Source: Flavobacterium frigoritolerans (GTDB lineage Bacteria > Bacteroidota > Bacteroidia > Flavobacteriales > Flavobacteriaceae). From it: a stretch of DNA of 64,000 bases. The position numbers and the translations under genes were made by a program. Position 1 is the stretch's first letter; the number at the start of each line of letters is the position of its first letter. The notes beneath the pieces were generated by a model. That model was not told the origin of the DNA. It searched no databases and worked only from the letters and a program-made list of their open reading frames with translations. The stretch is from NCBI RefSeq assembly GCF_025847275.1, contig NZ_JAOZEV010000002.1:372001-436000 (forward strand). The letters are read 5' to 3'. Shown one piece after another: positions 61,239 through 64,000 of the stretch.

Positions 61239-62732
61239 ATGAGTAAAACTTCTACAAAAGGCATCTGGAAAGTAATTTCGGCCTCTTCTATGGGGACAAT
61301 GATAGAATGGTATGATTTTTATATTTTTGGAAGTTTAGCTGTGGTTATTTCTACCAAATTCTTTCCTTCCGACAATCCAACAACATCTTTCTTGGCTACT
61401 TTAGCCACTTTTGCAGCAGGGTTTGTTGTTAGGCCTTTTGGCGCTTTATTTTTTGGACGTCTTGGAGACTTAATCGGACGGAAATATACTTTTATGGCAA
61501 CTCTATTATTAATGGGATGCTCCACTTTTTTAATCGGTTGTATTCCTAGTTATGAAACCATTGGCTTCTTGGCACCATTATTAGTTTTGATTTTACGCTT
61601 ACTGCAAGGTCTTGCACTTGGCGGAGAATATGGCGGTGCTGCTACCTATGTTGCTGAACATGCTCCTGTCGGGCAACGCGGTTATTGGACTTCATGGATT
61701 CAAACTACAGCAACCGTCGGGCTTTTTATTTCTTTAATGGTCATTTTAGTTACTAAAAACACTCTTTCAGCAGAAGCTTTTGATTCTTGGGGATGGCGTG
61801 TTCCTTTCTGGGTATCTATTGCAATGGTCGGGGTTTCGTATTTGATACGAAAAAACATGGATGAATCTCCTGTTTTTGCTAAAGCTAAAAAGGAAGGAAG
61901 CATAAGCGTAAACCCTTTGAAAGAAAGTTTCGGAAATAGATATAACCTGAAATTTGTTTTGCTTGCTTTGTTTGGCGCAACAATGGGACAAGGTGTTGTT
62001 TGGTACACCGGACAATTTTACGCCATGAGCTTCATGAAAACAGTAATGAGTATTGAATCTTCTCAAGTAGATGGCTTACTAGGAATTGCTCTACTACTTG
62101 GCACTCCTTTTTTTATAGTTTTCGGATGGCTGAGCGATAAGATAGGACGAAAATATATTATGATGGGTGGAATGCTACTCGCAATCCTACTCTACAGGCC
62201 TATATATAAACAAATGTATGAAACCGTAAACCTAGACAACAAAATTATCTCAAACACATATACAACTGAATCCGATAACAATGACAAAAAAGAACATTAC
62301 GTTATTATAAACAATGAATACTCAGATGGGACGATTGCTGCAACTAAACAAATAAGTCATGCTGAAAAAATTAACCCCGAAACACAAACTACAATCACTA
62401 TCAATTCTCAAGATAAATGGATATTGATTTTTCTAGTTTTTGTTCAGGTTTTATTTGTAACAATGGTTTATGGCCCTATTGCGGCTTTCTTGGTAGAGAT
62501 GTTTCCTGCAAAAATACGATACACATCAATGTCACTACCCTACCATGTTGGAAACGGAATCTTTGGTGGTTTGCTTCCTGCAATTTCAACCTATTTTGTA
62601 ACCCACTCAAAAGAAGCTGGCAAATCTGACTTTTATCTTGATGGACTTTGGTATCCTATTATTATAGCTTCGGTATGTTTCGTCATAGGAATGATTTATA
62701 TTGACAATAAAGACAAAAACACTCACATCTAA
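61239..62732 (+). CDS. MHS-family MFS transporter
   Basis: Proton-coupled metabolite transporter of the metabolite:H+ symporter group (ProP/KgtP-like). 497 residues, 12 segments. Family motifs: MGTMIEWYDFYIFGSLAVVI, the loop GRLGDLIGRKYTFMATLLLM and RLLQGLALGGEYGGAATYVA. Between segments 9 and 10 there is a polar insertion of about 75 residues (YKQMYETVNLDNKIISNTYT and QISHAEKINPETQTTITINS) that is unusual for MHS members outside this lineage. A small 74-codon gene follows at 10 bp and may form a pair. Substrate (an organic acid, proline or betaine) cannot be told. Confidence 0.9.
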   Translation: MSKTSTKGIWKVISASSMGTMIEWYDFYIFGSLAVVISTKFFPSDNPTTSFLATLATFAAGFVVRPFGALFFGRLGDLIGRKYTFMATLLLMGCSTFLIGCIPSYETIGFLAPLLVLILRLLQGLALGGEYGGAATYVAEHAPVGQRGYWTSWIQTTATVGLFISLMVILVTKNTLSAEAFDSWGWRVPFWVSIAMVGVSYLIRKNMDESPVFAKAKKEGSISVNPLKESFGNRYNLKFVLLALFGATMGQGVVWYTGQFYAMSFMKTVMSIESSQVDGLLGIALLLGTPFFIVFGWLSDKIGRKYIMMGGMLLAILLYRPIYKQMYETVNLDNKIISNTYTTESDNNDKKEHYVIINNEYSDGTIAATKQISHAEKINPETQTTITINSQDKWILIFLVFVQVLFVTMVYGPIAAFLVEMFPAKIRYTSMSLPYHVGNGIFGGLLPAISTYFVTHSKEAGKSDFYLDGLWYPIIIASVCFVIGMIYIDNKDKNTHI

Positions 62733-62742
62733 TTCTTTTACA

Positions 62743-62967
62743 ATGAATCTACTAAAACGAATACTGGGAATACTATGGATAATATTATCTATTGCGGCTG
62801 CTTACTTTTGTATTTTTGAATTTGGATTACCAAAACTTGTTTCCGACAAACAGGATGATTTAGTCTTCGGAATTATAATCCTATTTATCCTCACTCCCCT
62901 TATCGTTTTAGGACTTGGCACTTTTGGTTATTTTTCATTGATCGGAGAGTATGATAAAAGAAAATAA
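62743..62967 (+). CDS. Small two-helix protein, DUF6814-like
   Basis: 74 residues from the ATG at 62743 (MNLLKRILGILWIILSIAAA); an upstream frame extension is shadow of the transporter gene. Two membrane segments at about 6-24 and 41-64 (DLVFGIIILFILTPLIVLGL), ending IGEYDKRK. Small proteins of this type are often encoded behind MHS transporters in Bacteroidota, and I recall the DUF6814 label for them. Likely a partner subunit; function unknown. Confidence 0.7.
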   Translation: MNLLKRILGILWIILSIAAAYFCIFEFGLPKLVSDKQDDLVFGIIILFILTPLIVLGLGTFGYFSLIGEYDKRK

Positions 62968-62995
62968 ATTACTGTTGTCTATTACTTAAAAACAA

Positions 62996-63030
62996 AAAAC
63001 TGCCTGTTGCAATAACAGACAGCTTTTCAC
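62996..63030. terminator. Bidirectional terminator
   Basis: CTGcCTGTT (63000-63008) pairs with AACAGaCAG (63014-63022) inside A/T runs on both sides. Serves the plus-strand small gene and the minus-strand amylase. Confidence 0.75.
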
Positions 63031-63047
63031 ACTAACTAACCAATAAT

Positions 63048-64000
63048 TTATTTTTTCAAGAACTTCAATACTTGTGTATCGTTATTTTCGTTTGTAACTT
63101 TCACGATATATAAACCTGCATTTAAGTCACTTACTAAGAATTCTGAAGTCATCTTACCATTTCCTGTAAAACTTTTTACTAATTGTCCTGACAAAGAATA
63201 GATAGCCACTTTTGAAACTGATTTATTTAAAGTAAAATAATCAGAAACAGGATTGGGATGCAAAGTAATTGCACTAGGTTTTTCAAAATTTTCAATAGCC
63301 AACAAAGCTTCTTTATTTCCATAAATTCGAAATTCTCCAGGCGGAATTACCATTGTAGCAGTTACATTAGTTACATTAATTGATGTATTATCCATTAAGT
63401 TATACCAAACGCCTATATACGGAAAACCTGTAGCAACACTCTGATTTGTTACATCAAAATTTGCCAGAATCAAGACGTCTTTTAGCTTTGTCGATTCCAA
63501 TGCACTATTCGTAATTTTTATATTTGGAGATAATGAGTTTGTATTAGATATCGTTACTGTTCCTGAAAAAACAGGCTCAACAGTTTTCATGGTAATCATT
63601 TTTGCCCAATCGTTATATATTTTGCTTCGGTTTGAATTTCCTAACCAATTACTTGCCCACTGTGGCTGTTGTTTTGTATCAAGTTTGCAATCGCCAGGAA
63701 TTGTCCCTGACTCGTCATTAACAGTTCCGTTATTACATGCAAATATAGAAGCATCCCAACCTAAATCTCCAAAATGCCAAATCATTTTTGGTCCAGGAAT
63801 TAGTAATGATACTGCTCCAATTGCCGACATTCTAGACAAAGCAACATTTAAGTTCTTAACATCATGACTTACATTATTGCTATTACCATATTGTATGTTC
63901 TTGTACATTAATCGTTCTTCATCGTGACTTTCAGCATATCCCATTAATCGATTTGCAGTAAAACCATGACTATCGCTTGTCATTCTAGAAATATTACTTT
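63048..64000 (-). CDS. Alpha-amylase-like GH13 protein, C-terminal part with type IX sorting domain
   Basis: Partial: the N-terminal part lies beyond the window, and the frame runs open to 64000. The visible 317 residues hold GH13 region IV with GYAESHDEERLMYKN (His-Asp), then IPGPKMIWHFGDLGWDASIF, a C-terminal amylase beta-domain, and a type IX secretion sorting domain of about 75 residues (ITLHPNPVSDYFTLNKSVS, GLYIVKVTNENNDTQVLKFL). It is therefore an exported starch-degrading enzyme candidate anchored or released by the same type IX system that PorT belongs to. Confidence 0.9.
   Translation of the reverse strand, partial: SNISRMTSDSHGFTANRLMGYAESHDEERLMYKNIQYGNSNNVSHDVKNLNVALSRMSAIGAVSLLIPGPKMIWHFGDLGWDASIFACNNGTVNDESGTIPGDCKLDTKQQPQWASNWLGNSNRSKIYNDWAKMITMKTVEPVFSGTVTISNTNSLSPNIKITNSALESTKLKDVLILANFDVTNQSVATGFPYIGVWYNLMDNTSINVTNVTATMVIPPGEFRIYGNKEALLAIENFEKPSAITLHPNPVSDYFTLNKSVSKVAIYSLSGQLVKSFTGNGKMTSEFLVSDLNAGLYIVKVTNENNDTQVLKFLKK

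Noticed and set aside
1-64000. CRISPR array, integrase, insertion sequence or rRNA
   Set aside because: No regularly spaced repeats, transposase or integrase motifs or rRNA sequence were seen; only two tRNA genes.

Overview
The window looks like a piece of a Flavobacterium-type chromosome (Bacteroidota, Flavobacteriia). Support comes from the AT-rich sequence, the Bacteroidota -7 promoter motif TAnnTTTG in front of many genes, type IX secretion parts (PorT and a C-terminal sorting domain), a DUF5686 surface protein, TamL, the mevalonate enzymes, and an AccD without its zinc-finger cysteines. No rRNA, CRISPR array, integrase or insertion sequence was seen. Most of the window is core chromosome, with gene starts decided here by signal peptides and family alignments recalled from knowledge, not by searches.

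Layout. 1-7036 (minus strand): N-terminal part of the membrane pyrophosphatase HppA, soluble pyrophosphatase, an AlkA-like glycosylase, an acyltransferase, a DUF5686 outer-membrane protein and pyruvate dehydrogenase E1 beta. 7510-12003 (plus): etfB-etfA, bifunctional nuclease, thyA, a 2TM protein and folA. 12070-19451: a small membrane protein, ubiE, porT, a TrmH-type rRNA methyltransferase divergent from tamL, then fbaA and accD. 19509-23140: a very AT-rich accessory island with a type VI secretion tube protein (TssD/Hcp) fused to a predicted cell-wall hydrolase, a lipoprotein that is its probable immunity protein, and a decayed lipoprotein gene. 23141-26751: XRE regulator, MacB-like permease, purH. 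26806-32468: the cell-shape operon mreB-mreC-mreD-mrdA-rodA. 32485-35676 (minus): a NUC1-type nuclease lipoprotein and the tail-specific protease. 35887-40922 (plus): surE, a small membrane protein, lpxB, an NlpC/P60 lipoprotein and comEC. 41096-49446 (minus): two thioredoxin-like proteins, three POT-family peptide transporters and a dipeptidyl-peptidase IV, a likely peptide-utilisation block. 49628-51953: HMG-CoA reductase and a GYDIA-type GHMP kinase (mevalonate pathway). 52333-58592 (minus): PpiD-like isomerase, CorC/HlyC protein, LptC, an outer-membrane protein and CoaX. 58646-58990: two identical tRNA-Phe genes, each with its own promoter and terminator. 59165-61035 (minus): a DUF5074 lipoprotein behind a clear cobalamin riboswitch. 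61239-62967: an MHS-family transporter with a small partner. 63048-64000: the C-terminal part of an alpha-amylase-like protein with a type IX sorting tail.

The most interesting item is the TssD-toxin fusion at 21362-22654 with its lipoprotein neighbour. The fold, a SleB/CwlJ-like peptidoglycan hydrolase, is inferred from residue patterns and was not tested by search. Other notable items are the redox-dead thioredoxin paralogue, the cysteine-less AccD, the riboswitch without an adjacent receptor gene, and several hairpins in places where simple terminators are not expected.
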